Assembly (NCBI RefSeq): GCF_000622225.1
Contig: NZ_JHWD01000009.1
Coordinates: 149,957-213,956 of the forward strand
DNA from: Roseomonas mucosa ATCC BAA-692
Lineage (GTDB): Bacteria > Pseudomonadota > Alphaproteobacteria > Acetobacterales > Acetobacteraceae
Direction: 5' to 3'
DNA: 64,000 nt
Positions 1-9,314 of this stretch are shown here, piece by piece; position 1 is the first letter of the stretch; each line of letters begins with the position of its first letter. The notes beneath the pieces are model-generated. The model had not been told where the DNA came from. It saw only the letters and a list, made by a program, of their open reading frames with translations, and made no database searches. The position numbers and the translations under genes were made by a program.

Positions 1-666
1 CTTGCCGCTTTCCACCGCGAAGATCGCCGTGTCGGCATCGGGGCGGTCGATCAGCTCGAACTTGTCCACCCGGGCCGGGCGCGGCATCAGCACCGGGGCC
101 GCGCCCTCGCGCGCCAGGTCATAGGCGCGCTGCCCGTCCACCTTGATGGCGGAATAGGCCGGCGGCACCTGCATGATCTCGCCGCGGAACTGCGGCAGGG
201 CGGCCCGGATCTCCTCGTCCGTCGGACGGAGGTCGCTGGTCGCGGTCACCTGACCATCGGCATCGTCCGTGTCGCGCGCCTCGCCGAAGCGCAGCGTGAA
301 GTGATAGGCCTTGGTGCCGTCCATCACATAGGGGACGGTCTTGGTGGCCGAGCCGAAGGCCACCGGCAGCAGCCCGGTCGCCAGCGGGTCCAGCGTCCCG
401 CCATGCCCGGCCTTCTGCGCGTTGAAGGCACGCTTGACGCGGTTCACCACCTCGGTGCTGCCGATGCCCGAAGGCTTGTCGATGATCAGCCAGCCATCCA
501 GCGGCCGGCCCTTGGGCTTGCGGTGGCCGTGCCGCCCCCCGGGACGGCCACCCTTCTGCCCCCGGCGGTCCGCCTGGCGATCCCCTGCCTGGCGATCCCC
601 CGCGTGGCGATCATGGGGCCGCTCGCCATGAGTCTCGCGTTGCGGCTCCTGATGCTCGCCTGCCAT
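1..666 (-). CDS. truB: tRNA pseudouridine(55) synthase TruB (partial, C-terminus beyond the window edge)
   Basis: TruB isomerises U55 to pseudouridine in the T-loop of tRNAs. The N-terminal 222 residues are visible. The core opens with GWLIIDKPSGIGST and carries the catalytic motif GGTLDPLATGLL, whose Asp is the nucleophile. The ATG at 666 begins a tail of about 55 residues before the core. That tail is rich in Arg, Gly, His and Asp and holds a short AGDRQ repeat (near residues 22-34); it is longer than the usual TruB N-terminus and may be disordered. The gene normally follows rbfA directly in the rimP operon. Here it is separated from rbfA by a thioesterase gene, a two-gene glycan cassette and two copies of an intergenic repeat. 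Identity is certain from the motifs; the exact start is not. Confidence 0.95.
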   Translation of the reverse strand, partial: MAGEHQEPQRETHGERPHDRHAGDRQAGDRQADRRGQKGGRPGGRHGHRKPKGRPLDGWLIIDKPSGIGSTEVVNRVKRAFNAQKAGHGGTLDPLATGLLPVAFGSATKTVPYVMDGTKAYHFTLRFGEARDTDDADGQVTATSDLRPTDEEIRAALPQFRGEIMQVPPAYSAIKVDGQRAYDLAREGAAPVLMPRPARVDKFELIDRPDADTAIFAVESGK

Positions 667-938
667 GCCCTGCTGTCCTCTTGGTGCCTCGACGCATGGC
701 TACAGCGGTTCCCGTTTCCGGCGGAACGGAAATCACGGCGGCTCACACGGCGATGAGTGGAGTTCCGGTGCCCGCCGGAAACCATGGGGTCCGGCCGGGC
801 GAAGCGCGGCGTCTAGCACGCTTCGGGCCCCGGGGAAGAGGGTCCGTGACCGGGAAGGTGGCATGTGCCGGAAGCCGGGCCCCCGCCACACGGCTCCTGC
901 GGCGCAGGTCCGGACGGCCGCGTTGGGCGTTGCGCTCC
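667..938. other. Intergenic leader of truB
   Basis: No coding potential is recognised here. A 7-bp hairpin (CGAAGCG paired with CGCTTCG, about 800-825) and a GC-rich inverted repeat around 711-735 are visible. A truB promoter on the minus strand would be expected in this stretch, because the upstream cassette is followed by repeat copy A, but no convincing -35/-10 pair stands out. Confidence 0.4.
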
Positions 939-1251
939 GGGGGAGAGGCGCCGCCTCTCCCGCCGGACCCCCTCTCCGCCGGGGACCGAAGCCGGTCCCC
1001 GGACCCCGGGCTTCCGTGGGTTCTGGTGGATGCCGTTGTCCTGCGGCCCGATCCCTGGGAGCAGGTGGCAACGCGGGGCTTCCGAAGAGAAGAAAAACAC
1101 CGTGTCCGCGCTGGCGACATCAGCAGCCTGCCGGAGAGCGTGGCTCTCCGGCGCGATCCGGTATCAGCGAGCGCCAGCGAACGGGAGGTCCAGGACCCTC
1201 AGGGTCCTGGCGGATAGGGGGTCCGGGGGAAAGGCAGCGCCTTTCCCCCGG
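939..1251 (-). repeat. Structured intergenic repeat, copy A
   Basis: About 313 bp; same family as the copies near 4679, 36742, 50176, 56480 and 63878, here in minus orientation. Read on the minus strand it starts with a 13-bp hairpin (CCGGGGGAAAGGC, 3-nt loop, 1223-1251). Next come a second hairpin with arms CCAGGACCC/GGGTCCTGG (1190-1210), a central hairpin with arms CCGGAGAGC/GCTCTCCGG, and a T-rich stretch. A mirror-image end module closes it (hairpins near 981-1000 and 941-961). It begins 19 bp after the stop codon of the membrane-protein gene, in that gene's sense direction. Confidence 0.85.
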
Positions 1252-1270
1252 GACGAAGCGACGCCCGGCG

Positions 1271-2827
1271 TCAGCGCCGGGGTACGGGCGGCAGCAGGTG
1301 GTTGTTCTCGCGGCTGCAGAAGACGCGTGGCATCCAGCAGGGCTGGCCGAGGCGCCAAGCGGCGGCGTAGCGGCGGGGTGGCGCCGCCGTGATGCCGGGG
1401 GGCGGCACCTCCCAGGCCGGCGTGCCGACAAAGGGCTGCCGCAGCGAGAAGACGCGGAAGCCGCCCGGATAGGGGATCAGACGGATGTCGCGCACGTTCC
1501 GCAGCATCCGGTCATCGTCCAGCATCGTGGCCTGGCCGAAGAAGCTCTCGTCGAAGTCGGGGGCGGGGCCTTCGTAGGACAGCATCCGGGCGGGCGCCGT
1601 GGCCGAGGCGGTCTCGACGGGCACGAGTTGCAGGCAGAGCAGCGGCACCGAGGCCAGCAGGGCCAGTGGCGCCAGCGGGAAGGCCGGGGCACGCCGCCCG
1701 CGCAGCAGGTCGCGCAACAGCAGGAAGGCCATCAGGCCGAAGCCCGGCATGGCCCATTTCCAGTAGTGGACGTTGTTGAAGCGCCAGAGCCCGACGGGCA
1801 GCAGGTCCACATAGGACAGATAGAGCAGCGAATGCGCCACCAGCAACAGGCCGAGCAGGCGGGCGACGGCGCCATGCACCCAGGCGACGGCGAGGCCGCC
1901 CAGGGCCAGGGCCATGTAGGGGGCCTGTCGCATCAGCCCCTCGCCCTCGCCGAACCAGGGGCGCGGATCGACCAGCAGGGTATAGGCCTTCCAGCCCAGT
2001 CCCTGGAGGGTGAAGCCCAGACCCTGCGAGTGCAGCATGTAGTCGCTGGGCGCGAGGCCGTAGATGCGGAGATGCAGCAGCGCATAGGGCACCACCGCCA
2101 GCAGTCCGCCCAGCACCAGCCGCAGCAGGTCGCGTCCGCGCTCCATCCAGGGGTGCGGGGCGGCAAGGAGGTCGTGCAGCACCACCGCCAGCAGGCAGAG
2201 AGCGGAAAGCAGCGCCTCGGTCGGGCGGAACAGGGGGATGGCGGCGGCCAGGAAGCCGATCAGGAGCGGGCGCCGCCGTGCCGGGCCGCCGCAGCCGAAA
2301 TGGGCGGCGATGGTGGCCAGCAGGAGCCAGAGCAGCGCGGCCACCGGGCTGGTGTTCCAGGGCAGCACCCATTGGGCGAAGACCAGCCGGCTGCTGGCCA
2401 CGCTGCCGACGAAGACCAGGCTGCCCCAGGCGGCGGGGATGCCCAGCCGCCGGGCGAAGGCCAGGAAGCCCGCGTAGCAGCCGAGCAGCGAGAGCAGATC
2501 CACGGCGAGGAAGGCGTGGTCCCGGCTCAGCCACACGAAGGGCGCCGCCACCATGGCGTAGCCCAACGGATACCAGTGCTGCGCCGGGTCGAAATTCCCC
2601 TGCGCGAGGGCGGTGGCGCTGCGCAGGTAGTGGCCCTGGTCCCACCAGCCCCACCAACCCTCGGGGAACTGCGCCGAGCCCCCCGGCACGGCAGGGTCGG
2701 CGGCATAGCGCCAGAGATACAGGGCGGCGAGCAACAGGGCGCCCAGCACCGGCAGGGCGAGATTCAGCCGGGCGAGGCGGGACGCGGCGGAGGACGGCGA
2801 GGCGGTCATCGGGGTGGCGGCGCTCAA
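1271..2827 (-). CDS. Polytopic membrane protein, GT-C-like glycosyltransferase candidate
   Basis: Function unproven. The 518-residue protein has an N-terminal membrane segment (about 24-42), then an extracytoplasmic loop WWGWWDQGHYL, then many hydrophobic helices to about residue 385, and a C-terminal soluble domain of about 120 residues. The first-loop acidic residue, the YPLGY-type motif and this topology resemble lipid-dependent GT-C transferases. The start is taken as TTG at 2827: it follows a GGAGG ribosome site at 7 nt and overlaps the TGA of the upstream glycosyltransferase as TTGA. The ATG at 2809 lacks such a site. The coupling suggests both proteins build or modify the same surface glycan. 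Repeat copy A follows immediately. Confidence 0.75.
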   Translation of the reverse strand: MSAATPMTASPSSAASRLARLNLALPVLGALLLAALYLWRYAADPAVPGGSAQFPEGWWGWWDQGHYLRSATALAQGNFDPAQHWYPLGYAMVAAPFVWLSRDHAFLAVDLLSLLGCYAGFLAFARRLGIPAAWGSLVFVGSVASSRLVFAQWVLPWNTSPVAALLWLLLATIAAHFGCGGPARRRPLLIGFLAAAIPLFRPTEALLSALCLLAVVLHDLLAAPHPWMERGRDLLRLVLGGLLAVVPYALLHLRIYGLAPSDYMLHSQGLGFTLQGLGWKAYTLLVDPRPWFGEGEGLMRQAPYMALALGGLAVAWVHGAVARLLGLLLVAHSLLYLSYVDLLPVGLWRFNNVHYWKWAMPGFGLMAFLLLRDLLRGRRAPAFPLAPLALLASVPLLCLQLVPVETASATAPARMLSYEGPAPDFDESFFGQATMLDDDRMLRNVRDIRLIPYPGGFRVFSLRQPFVGTPAWEVPPPGITAAPPRRYAAAWRLGQPCWMPRVFCSRENNHLLPPVPRR

Positions 2828-4377
2828 GGGCCTGCCTCCTCGGCGTCCAGCCGGTCCATGGCGCTGCGGATGATGCCGGCGCTGTCGGACCAGGGGACGT
2901 GGCGGAACTCGCGGGCGACACGCTCGCGCCAGGCCTCCAGCCCCTCCGGGTCCTCGATCACCGCGCGGATCGTGGCGCAGGCATCGTCCAGGTCGTCCGG
3001 GTCGAAGTAGCGTGCCAGCGCGCCGCCCGCCTCGGGCAGCGAAGTCCGGTTCGAGGCGATGCAGGGCCGCCCCAGCGCCAGGCTCTCGCTCACCGGCAGC
3101 CCCCAGCCTTCATAGAGGGAGGGATAGAGCGTGAAGCGGCAGCCGCGGTAGAGGGCGAGGAGCTCCTCGTCGGAAGGGTCGCGAACCAGGCGGATCTTGC
3201 CGCCCAGCCATTCGGCATTCTCCAGCTGCTGCATCAGGTCGGCGACCAGCCAGCCGACGCGGCCGGCGAAGACCAGGGTGGGCACCTGCTCGCGCGGCAT
3301 CTCGTCCAGCAGCCGCCGCCAGACGCGGAACAGCAGCGCGTGGTTCTTGCGCGCCTCCAGCGTCGAGACGAAGAGCACATAGCTGCCCGGGCGGGGCAGG
3401 CCACGCGGCCGCGACGAGGCCAGCCGGTCCGCTTGCCCCACGAGGCCGAAGCCGGTGCCGATGGGGATCGGCCGTACCGGTGCCTCCAGCGCGAGTCCAG
3501 CCTCGGCGGCATAGGCTTCCACATCACGGGCAGTGGCGTGGCTGATGGCCATCAGCCGGGGGCATTCCGGCAGCACCGTCTCCACCCACTGACGGAAGCT
3601 CTGCACCAGATCGCGAGCGCACCATTCAGGGCGGCGCAGCGGGATCAGATCATAAAGCAGCAGAGCAGGCCGCATCCCGTGGTGCTGCCGCAGCTGCCGC
3701 AGCAACCCGGCATAGTCCGCATGCACCCAGGGGGCGCCGAGGACCAGGAAGACATCGCCCGGAAGCGCCGGCAGGGAAGGCGCCGTGGCGGGCATGGCGG
3801 CCGCCCCGGCCTGCGCCCCAGAGGATGTTGGAACGGGCGGGGAGATGGGCGAGGCAACGGTCGGGGCTGCGGAAGGGGGGGCGCCGGCCTGCCGCCGGTC
3901 CCGCCACAGGGCAAGGCCGCGGCGGCCGGTCCGCAGCACGTTCATCTGCAGCACGGCGGCTTGCAGCAGGGTTTCCGAGGTCCGCGGCGGCAGCTTCTGC
4001 AGGCGGTAGATCAGGCCGAAGCGCAGGCGTTGCAGCAACGGCCTGCCCTGGCGGACGCGGGGCGCAGGGGGGCGGGGCGGCGGTATGGCCGCCTCCGGCT
4101 TCCCTCCCTGGCCTTCCGACAGGCGCTCGAACAGCACGGCGACCTCGGTGAAGGGAACCTCGCGCAGTAGATCCGGCCCGTCATCGTGGCGGACAAAGGC
4201 GATCCGTGGTGCGCCCGGCTGCCGCGCCGCCCGGTCCGGCAGCACGCGCAGGATCTCGAAGACCAGGCGCTGGATGCCGCTGGGGCGCGGATTGGCGAGG
4301 GCATACTGGAAGAGGTCTTCGACATCGACCCAGATGGTGCGGCGCACAGGCTTGGCGGGCATGGAAACTGGAACCAT
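2824..4377 (-). CDS. GT-B fold glycosyltransferase, family 4 type
   Basis: The 517-residue protein probably transfers a sugar from a nucleotide donor to a surface glycan. The C-terminal half is a classical GT4 domain: SYVLFVSTLEARKNH starts the donor domain, DPSDEELLALYRGC is the usual helix, and SLYEGWGLPVSES near residue 422 contains the E-x7-E donor-binding motif. The N-terminal acceptor domain starts with IWVDVEDLFQY, seen in mannosyltransferase-type proteins of polysaccharide clusters. A low-complexity Pro/Ala/Ser insert (about residues 165-215) separates the halves. Donor and acceptor cannot be told from sequence. The gene overlaps the downstream membrane-protein gene by 4 bp. Its upstream side is free of genes for 655 bp, so it probably has its own promoter. 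Confidence 0.85.
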   Translation of the reverse strand: MVPVSMPAKPVRRTIWVDVEDLFQYALANPRPSGIQRLVFEILRVLPDRAARQPGAPRIAFVRHDDGPDLLREVPFTEVAVLFERLSEGQGGKPEAAIPPPRPPAPRVRQGRPLLQRLRFGLIYRLQKLPPRTSETLLQAAVLQMNVLRTGRRGLALWRDRRQAGAPPSAAPTVASPISPPVPTSSGAQAGAAAMPATAPSLPALPGDVFLVLGAPWVHADYAGLLRQLRQHHGMRPALLLYDLIPLRRPEWCARDLVQSFRQWVETVLPECPRLMAISHATARDVEAYAAEAGLALEAPVRPIPIGTGFGLVGQADRLASSRPRGLPRPGSYVLFVSTLEARKNHALLFRVWRRLLDEMPREQVPTLVFAGRVGWLVADLMQQLENAEWLGGKIRLVRDPSDEELLALYRGCRFTLYPSLYEGWGLPVSESLALGRPCIASNRTSLPEAGGALARYFDPDDLDDACATIRAVIEDPEGLEAWRERVAREFRHVPWSDSAGIIRSAMDRLDAEEAGP

Positions 4378-4678
4378 TTCGGTGTCCGGAGATCGACCTC
4401 GAATGCCCCGGTCCGCCCATGGCGTGCCGGGTCGCGTCCCGCCTCGGCCCGGACCCAGGATGGATCACGGACAGGAAAGCGGCGTCAGGGCGCCCGGTTT
4501 CTTTCCCTGTTTTGTTGCATCGGCATGTCTTTCCGTTTCGCGGAGTGCCCGCCGATGCGCAAGCCCGGCCAGGAATTTTTGGCCGGCCGGATGCTTCACG
4601 GGAGCGAGTGCGACCCGGAAGCCGCAACCCGGCCGCGCAGCAAGAGGACATGGCACCTGCCCCTGGCCTTGCGCTGTC
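4378..4678. other. Intergenic region upstream of the glycosyltransferase
   Basis: No gene seen. The stretch 4495-4545 is less GC-rich than its surroundings and is a plausible place for the minus-strand promoter of the glycosyltransferase cassette. A 7-bp hairpin (CCGGCCA/TGGCCGG, 4565-4586) lies beside it. Confidence 0.4.
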
Positions 4679-4985
4679 CCGGGTGAAAGGCTCTGCCTTT
4701 CCCCCCAAACCCCTATCCGCCAGGACCCTGCGGGCCCTGGACCCGGGGAGTTGACGCTTGCTGATGCCGGATCGCGCCGGAAAGCCCGGCTCTCGGGCGG
4801 ACTGCCGGTGCCGCCAGCGCTGACACGGTGTCTTTCCTTTTTCGGGAGCCCCGCCTTGCCACCTGCTCCCGGGGGATTGGGGCGCAGGACAACGGCTACT
4901 ACCGAGCCAACGAAGTGGGTCCAGGGCACGCAGTGTCCTGGCGGAGAGGGGGGCCGGCGGGAGAGGCAGGGCCTCTCCCCCGGGG
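4679..4985 (+). repeat. Structured intergenic repeat, copy B
   Basis: Full-length copy in plus orientation, opposite to copy A, so A and B bracket the two-gene glycan cassette as inverted copies. Hairpin 1 is weak here (GAAAGGC/GCCTTTC). Hairpin 2 is at 4720-4740, and the central hairpin is partly degraded. The T-rich stretch with CACGGTG is intact, and the right-end module has arms CCAGGGCAC/GTGTCCTGG (4921-4941) and GGGAGAGGC/GCCTCTCCC (near 4959-4979). Its right end lies 47 bp from the stop codon of the thioesterase gene. Confidence 0.8.
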
Positions 4986-5032
4986 GCCAGTCAGCTGAGG
5001 CGCAGCCCATCCGGGGAAAGCCGCCGCCCGTA

Positions 5033-5434
5033 TCAGCCGGCGTCGCTGCCCTCGGCAGGGACGGGGCGGGGGCGGCCTTCGTCGTCCAGCGCCACGAAGG
5101 TGAAGACGGCCTCGGTCACCCGGTTGCGGTCCTCGCTGTGCCGCTCCCGCCGCCAGGCCTCCACCCGGATGCGGAGCGAGGTGCGGCCCACCGAGAGGAT
5201 CTGTGCATAAAGGCTGACCTCGTCTCCCACCTTCACGGGTGAGTGGAAGCTGATCGCCTCCACCGCCACGGTGGCGCAACGGCCGCGGGCGCGGCGGGCC
5301 GCGGCATTGCCGGCCGCGAGATCCATCTGCGCCATCAGCCAGCCGCCGAAGATGTCGCCCGCCGGGTTCGTGTCCCCCGGCATGGCGATGGTCCGGATGA
5401 GTGGGGCGGCCTCGGGCGGCAGAGGGGTCTTCAC
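5033..5434 (-). CDS. Acyl-CoA thioesterase, YciA-like hotdog fold
   Basis: Hydrolyses acyl-CoA to free acid and CoA in the cytosol; the acyl preference is not readable. The 133-residue protein has the family motif [19 protein letters not shown] at about residues 18-37, then the hotdog strand [19 protein letters not shown]. One hotdog domain is normal for YciA. The GTG at 5434 overlaps the rbfA stop as GTGA and gives exactly the conserved N-terminus, so the gene is translationally coupled to rbfA. It sits where truB would normally be. Repeat copy B follows. Confidence 0.9.
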   Translation of the reverse strand: MKTPLPPEAAPLIRTIAMPGDTNPAGDIFGGWLMAQMDLAAGNAAARRARGRCATVAVEAISFHSPVKVGDEVSLYAQILSVGRTSLRIRVEAWRRERHSEDRNRVTEAVFTFVALDDEGRPRPVPAEGSDAG

Positions 5435-5871
5435 GGCTGTTCCTTCTCCTCGCCCGCTTCCTCCCCGTCGGCCGGCCGCAGGTCGCGCGCCACTTCCGGG
5501 CGGCGCATCAGGGCGTCGATGCGCATGGCGTGATCCAACGCCGTATCGGCCTGGAAATGCAATTCCGGCGCCACGCGCAGCCGCACCGCCTTGGCCACCT
5601 GGGTCCGCAGATAGGGCTGGGAACGCTTCAGCGCCTCCAGCAGCTCCTTGTCCGCCGTCTGCCCGAGCCGGGAAACGAAGACCGTCATGTGCTTCAGGTC
5701 GGGGGAGGCACGGACCTCCGTCACCGTCACCCGTGCGGCGGCCAGTTCCGGGTCGCGCACGTCGCCGCGCGCCAGCACGGCCGCCAGGGCATGGCGGATT
5801 TCCTCGGCCACGCGGAGCTGGCGCTGGGAGGGGGCGGCCTCCGCCCCCTTTCTCTCGGCTCGCTTGCTCAT
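5431..5871 (-). CDS. rbfA: 30S ribosome-binding factor A
   Basis: RbfA is a KH-fold cold-shock factor that helps mature the 16S rRNA 5' end and the 30S subunit. The 146-residue protein has the usual [27 protein letters not shown] opening region, then [20 protein letters not shown] and [12 protein letters not shown]. The C-terminal 25 residues are acidic and variable. The ATG at 5871 follows GAGAACGAGAG. It lies 95 bp downstream of infB, behind a strong intrinsic terminator, and overlaps the thioesterase start as GTGA. Confidence 0.95.
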   Translation of the reverse strand: MSKRAERKGAEAAPSQRQLRVAEEIRHALAAVLARGDVRDPELAAARVTVTEVRASPDLKHMTVFVSRLGQTADKELLEALKRSQPYLRTQVAKAVRLRVAPELHFQADTALDHAMRIDALMRRPEVARDLRPADGEEAGEEKEQP

Positions 5872-5890
5872 CTCTCGTTCTCGCACTCTC

Positions 5891-5927
5891 AAAAAAACTG
5901 AGGCCCCCGCGGTGTCCCGCGGAGGCC
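5891..5927 (-). terminator. Intrinsic terminator between infB and rbfA
   Basis: On the minus strand an 11-bp stem (GGCCTCCGCGG with CCGCGGGGGCC, one G-U pair, 4-nt loop) is followed within 3 nt by seven T. It sits inside what is usually one operon, so it should reduce expression of rbfA and the genes after it relative to infB. Confidence 0.8.
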
Positions 5928-5966
5928 CCGTCTCGTCCGGACGGCCCCGGAAGGGGCCGGGGCGGC

Positions 5967-8900
5967 TCAATCGGCCGCCACGGTCTCCGTCTCGTAGCAC
6001 TCGATCTGGTCGTCGACGCGGATGTCGTTGTAGTTCGCGAAGGACATGCCGCACTCGTAGCCGTTGGCGACCTCGCGGACATCGTCCTTGAAGCGGCGCA
6101 GCGTGGACAGGGTGCCCTGGTGGATCACCACGCCGTCGCGCAGCAGTCGGACGCCCGCCCCGCGCTTCACCACGCCCTCGGTCACGCGGCAGCCTGCGAT
6201 GTTGCCGAGGCGCTTGACCTCGAAGACCTGCAGGATCTGCGCGTAGCCCAGGAACTTCTCGCGCTGGATCGGGGCGAGCTTGCCCTTGACCAGCTTCTCG
6301 ATGTCGTCGGCCACCTCGTAGATGATCGAGTAGTAGCGGATCTCCACGCCCTCGCGCTGCGCCAGCTCCCGCGCCTGGGTCGTGGCGCGGACGTTGAAGG
6401 CCACCACCACGGCATCGGAGGCCTTGGCGAGCTGGATGTCGCTCTCGGTGATCTGGCCCACGCCGCTGTGCAGCACGCGCACCTTCACCTCGTCGCGGCT
6501 GAGCTTGCCGAGCGTCACGCCGAGCGCCTCGGCCGAGCCCTGCACGTCCGCCTTGACGACGACCGCCACCTCCTTCTGCTCGCCCGCCTGGATGCGGGCC
6601 AGCATGTCGTTCAGCGTGCCGCGGCTCGCGCTCAGCGCGGCGGCCACCTTCTCGCGGGCCTGACGCTGGCGGAACTCGGAGATCTCCTTCGCCCGGCCCT
6701 CGTCCTCGACGGCGACGAAGTTCTCGCCGGCCGAGGGGACGCCGGACAGGCCCAGGATCTCCACCGGCACGGAGGGCAGGGCCTCCTTCACGTTGCGCGC
6801 CTTGTCGTCGATCAGCGCGCGGACACGGCCCCATTCGGTGCCGGCCACCACGATGTCGCCCTGTCGCAGCGTGCCCTTCTGGACCAGCACGGTGGCCACC
6901 GGGCCACGGCCCTTGTCCAGCTTGGACTCGATCACCGTGCCCTCGCCGGCGCGATCCGGGTTGGCGCGCAGGTCCAGCACCTCGGCCTGCAGGGAGATCG
7001 CCTCCAGCAGCTTGTCGAGGTTGGTGCCCTTGAGCGCGGAGACCTCGATCTCCTGCGTCTCGCCACCCAGGCTTTCCACCACGACCTCGTGCTGCAGCAG
7101 CTCGTTGCGCACGCGGTCGGGGTTCACGCCCGGCTTGTCGATCTTGTTAACCGCCACGATCATCGGCACGTTGGCCGCGCGGGCATGGCGGATCGCCTCG
7201 ACCGTCTGCGGCATGACGCCATCGTCGGCCGCCACCACCAGCACCACCATGTCCGTCACCGAGGCACCGCGGGCACGCATGGCCGTGAAGGCCTCGTGGC
7301 CCGGCGTGTCGATGAAGGTGACCTTGGAGCCGTCCGGCACCGTGATCTGGTAGGCACCGATATGCTGCGTGATGCCGCCGGCCTCGCGCGCCGCCACGTC
7401 GGTCTTGCGCAGCGCGTCCAGCAGGCTGGTCTTGCCGTGGTCGACATGGCCCATGATGGTCACGACCGGCGGACGCGGCAGCAGCTCGTCGTCCTGGTCC
7501 ACCGCGCCGCCCAGGCCCAGCTCCACGTCGCTTTCCGAGACGCGGCGCGGACGGTGGCCGAACTCGGTCACCACCAGCTCCGCCGTATCGGCGTCGATGG
7601 ACTGCGTCAGGGTCGCCATCACGCCCATGCGGAACAGCGCCTTCACCACCTCGCCGCCACGGGCGGCCATGCGGTTCGCCAGCTCCTGCACGGTGATGAC
7701 GTCGGGGATGGTGACGTCGCGGACGACCTTCACCCCATCCGAGCGCAGGCGCGCCAGCTCGGCCTGGCGCCGCTCGCGCTCACGGGCGCGGCGGACGGAG
7801 GCGAGCGAGCGGGAACGGTCGTCCTCGCCCTCGATCGCGGCCTGGACGTCGATCCGGCCCTCGCGGCGCCGGTCGGCGCCCACGGGGGGCTTGCGCGCCG
7901 GGGGCGCCGCCGGGCGGCGGGCCGCCGGAGCGGTGGAAGGCCCGGCACGGCGCGACGGGGTGCGGCGATCGGTTTCCTCGATGGCGGGGGCGCCACTGGC
8001 GATCGGCAGGCGGGGCGCACCGGCACCCGCGCCGCCACCAGGGCCACGCGCGCCATAGCCGCCACCGGCGCCGCCGGGACCACCGGAACGGGCACCATAG
8101 CCGCCGCCGCTGGCACCGCCGGGACCACCGGAACGGGCGCCGTAGCCGCCGCCGCTGGCACCGCCAGGACCACCGGAACGGGCGCCATAGCCGCCGCCAC
8201 CAGCACCGCCGGGACCACCGGAACGGGCGCCGTAGCCGCCGCCGCTGGCACCGCCAGGACCACCGGAACGGGCGCCATAGCCGCCGCCACCAGCACCGCC
8301 GGGACCACCGGAACGGGCGCCATAGCCGCCACCAGCACCGCCGGGACCACCGGAACGGGCGCCGTAGCCGCCGCCGCTGGCACCGCCAGGACCACCGGAA
8401 CGGGCGCCATAGCCGCCGCCACCGGCGCCGCCGGGACCACCGGAACGGGCACCATAGCCGCCGCCGCTGGCGCCGCCGGGGCCACCGGAACGGGCGCCGT
8501 AGCCACCGCCAGGACCGCCCGAGCGGGCACCATAGCCGGCACCGGCGCCGCCATCGCGGTCGCGGCCGAAATCACGCGCCGGACGATCGTCGCGCACCGG
8601 ACGCTCGTCGCGGACGGGCCGGTCTTCGCGCGGCCGTTCCTCGCGGACCGGCGTGCGGGCCTGGACCGGGGCAGGGGCCGGAGCCGCAGGGGCAGGCGCG
8701 GCGGGCGCCGGCTGCTCGGTCGGGGCCGGCGCAGCGGCGGCCGCGGCACGGCGGCGGGATTCCTCCTCGGCGGCACGCCGGGAGGCTTCCTCGGCGGCGC
8801 GCTTCGCTTCCTCGGCGGCATGGCGCTGCGCCTCTTCCTCGGCGGCGCGGCGCTGCGCCTCCTCGGCGGCCGAGCGGATCGCCAGGGCCTGGCGCTCACG

Positions 8901-9314
8901 CTCCTCGCGCTGCCGCTGGGCCTCCAGGCGGCGCTGCTCCTCCAGCACGCGCAGGCGGTTGGCCTGCTCGCCCTGGGTCAGCGGCCGGCCGGCCTGCGGC
9001 GCACCGCCGCCGCCGCGCGAACCCGAACCGGAGCGCGAGGCGCCACCGGGGCGGCCGCCCGGCGCGGCGCCGGATCGGGCCGGGCCCGTCGCGGCAACCG
9101 GCGCGGGGGCCGGGGTCCGCTTCTTCACCACCTCGACCTGCACGGTCTTGGAGCGGCCATGGCTGAAGGACTGGCGCACGCTGCCCGCCGCCTCCGTCTT
9201 GCCGAGCTCCATCCGACCGCCGGGCCTCAGGCTCAGCCGACCCTTGGCCGCATCCTGTTCGTTCCCGTCGCTCATCGGCCCGCTATCTGTACCCGTCGTA
9301 TTCTTTTCAGCCAC
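5967..9314 (-). CDS. infB: Translation initiation factor IF-2 with glycine-rich repeat arm
   Basis: IF-2 is the GTPase that brings initiator tRNA to the 30S subunit and promotes 50S joining. The N-terminus has the alphaproteobacterial [16 protein letters not shown] block. An Ala/Glu/Arg-rich coiled region follows, then a long Gly-rich arm (about residues 260-430) with eleven copies of [10 protein letters not shown]. The IF2_N motif and the G domain come next, with G1 GHVDHGKTS near residue 620, DTPGHE and NKID, followed by domains II-IV. At about 1115 residues it is longer than the usual 850-1000, mostly because of the repeats. I chose GTG at 9314, behind GGAG at 7 nt and overlapping the ylxR end by 8 bp. 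The ATG at 9275 (MSDGNEQ) is the main alternative. Confidence 0.95.
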   Translation of the reverse strand: MAEKNTTGTDSGPMSDGNEQDAAKGRLSLRPGGRMELGKTEAAGSVRQSFSHGRSKTVQVEVVKKRTPAPAPVAATGPARSGAAPGGRPGGASRSGSGSRGGGGAPQAGRPLTQGEQANRLRVLEEQRRLEAQRQREERERQALAIRSAAEEAQRRAAEEEAQRHAAEEAKRAAEEASRRAAEEESRRRAAAAAAPAPTEQPAPAAPAPAAPAPAPVQARTPVREERPREDRPVRDERPVRDDRPARDFGRDRDGGAGAGYGARSGGPGGGYGARSGGPGGASGGGYGARSGGPGGAGGGGYGARSGGPGGASGGGYGARSGGPGGAGGGYGARSGGPGGAGGGGYGARSGGPGGASGGGYGARSGGPGGAGGGGYGARSGGPGGASGGGYGARSGGPGGASGGGYGARSGGPGGAGGGYGARGPGGGAGAGAPRLPIASGAPAIEETDRRTPSRRAGPSTAPAARRPAAPPARKPPVGADRRREGRIDVQAAIEGEDDRSRSLASVRRARERERRQAELARLRSDGVKVVRDVTIPDVITVQELANRMAARGGEVVKALFRMGVMATLTQSIDADTAELVVTEFGHRPRRVSESDVELGLGGAVDQDDELLPRPPVVTIMGHVDHGKTSLLDALRKTDVAAREAGGITQHIGAYQITVPDGSKVTFIDTPGHEAFTAMRARGASVTDMVVLVVAADDGVMPQTVEAIRHARAANVPMIVAVNKIDKPGVNPDRVRNELLQHEVVVESLGGETQEIEVSALKGTNLDKLLEAISLQAEVLDLRANPDRAGEGTVIESKLDKGRGPVATVLVQKGTLRQGDIVVAGTEWGRVRALIDDKARNVKEALPSVPVEILGLSGVPSAGENFVAVEDEGRAKEISEFRQRQAREKVAAALSASRGTLNDMLARIQAGEQKEVAVVVKADVQGSAEALGVTLGKLSRDEVKVRVLHSGVGQITESDIQLAKASDAVVVAFNVRATTQARELAQREGVEIRYYSIIYEVADDIEKLVKGKLAPIQREKFLGYAQILQVFEVKRLGNIAGCRVTEGVVKRGAGVRLLRDGVVIHQGTLSTLRRFKDDVREVANGYECGMSFANYNDIRVDDQIECYETETVAAD
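8040..8540 (-). repeat. In-frame minisatellite in infB (unit about 45 bp)
   Basis: Eleven complete units and one degenerate unit encode [12 protein letters not shown] followed by ASG or AGG. The unit is mostly 45 bp (15 residues), with 36-39-bp variants at the ends and near the middle. Two unit types alternate, which suggests duplication of two-unit blocks. All length changes keep the reading frame. Such arrays change copy number readily, so length may vary between strains. Confidence 0.95.

Noticed and set aside
665..3010. Long plus-strand frame across repeat A and the membrane-protein gene
   Set aside because: It is compositionally biased and opposite a well-supported gene, with no ribosome site or family pattern.
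4378..4678. Small reading frames in the space before the glycosyltransferase
   Set aside because: Frames are open on both strands because of GC bias; none has a ribosome site, signal peptide or recognisable motif.
8040..8540. CRISPR-like regular repeats
   Set aside because: The units are contiguous, without spacers, and encode an in-frame protein repeat in infB.
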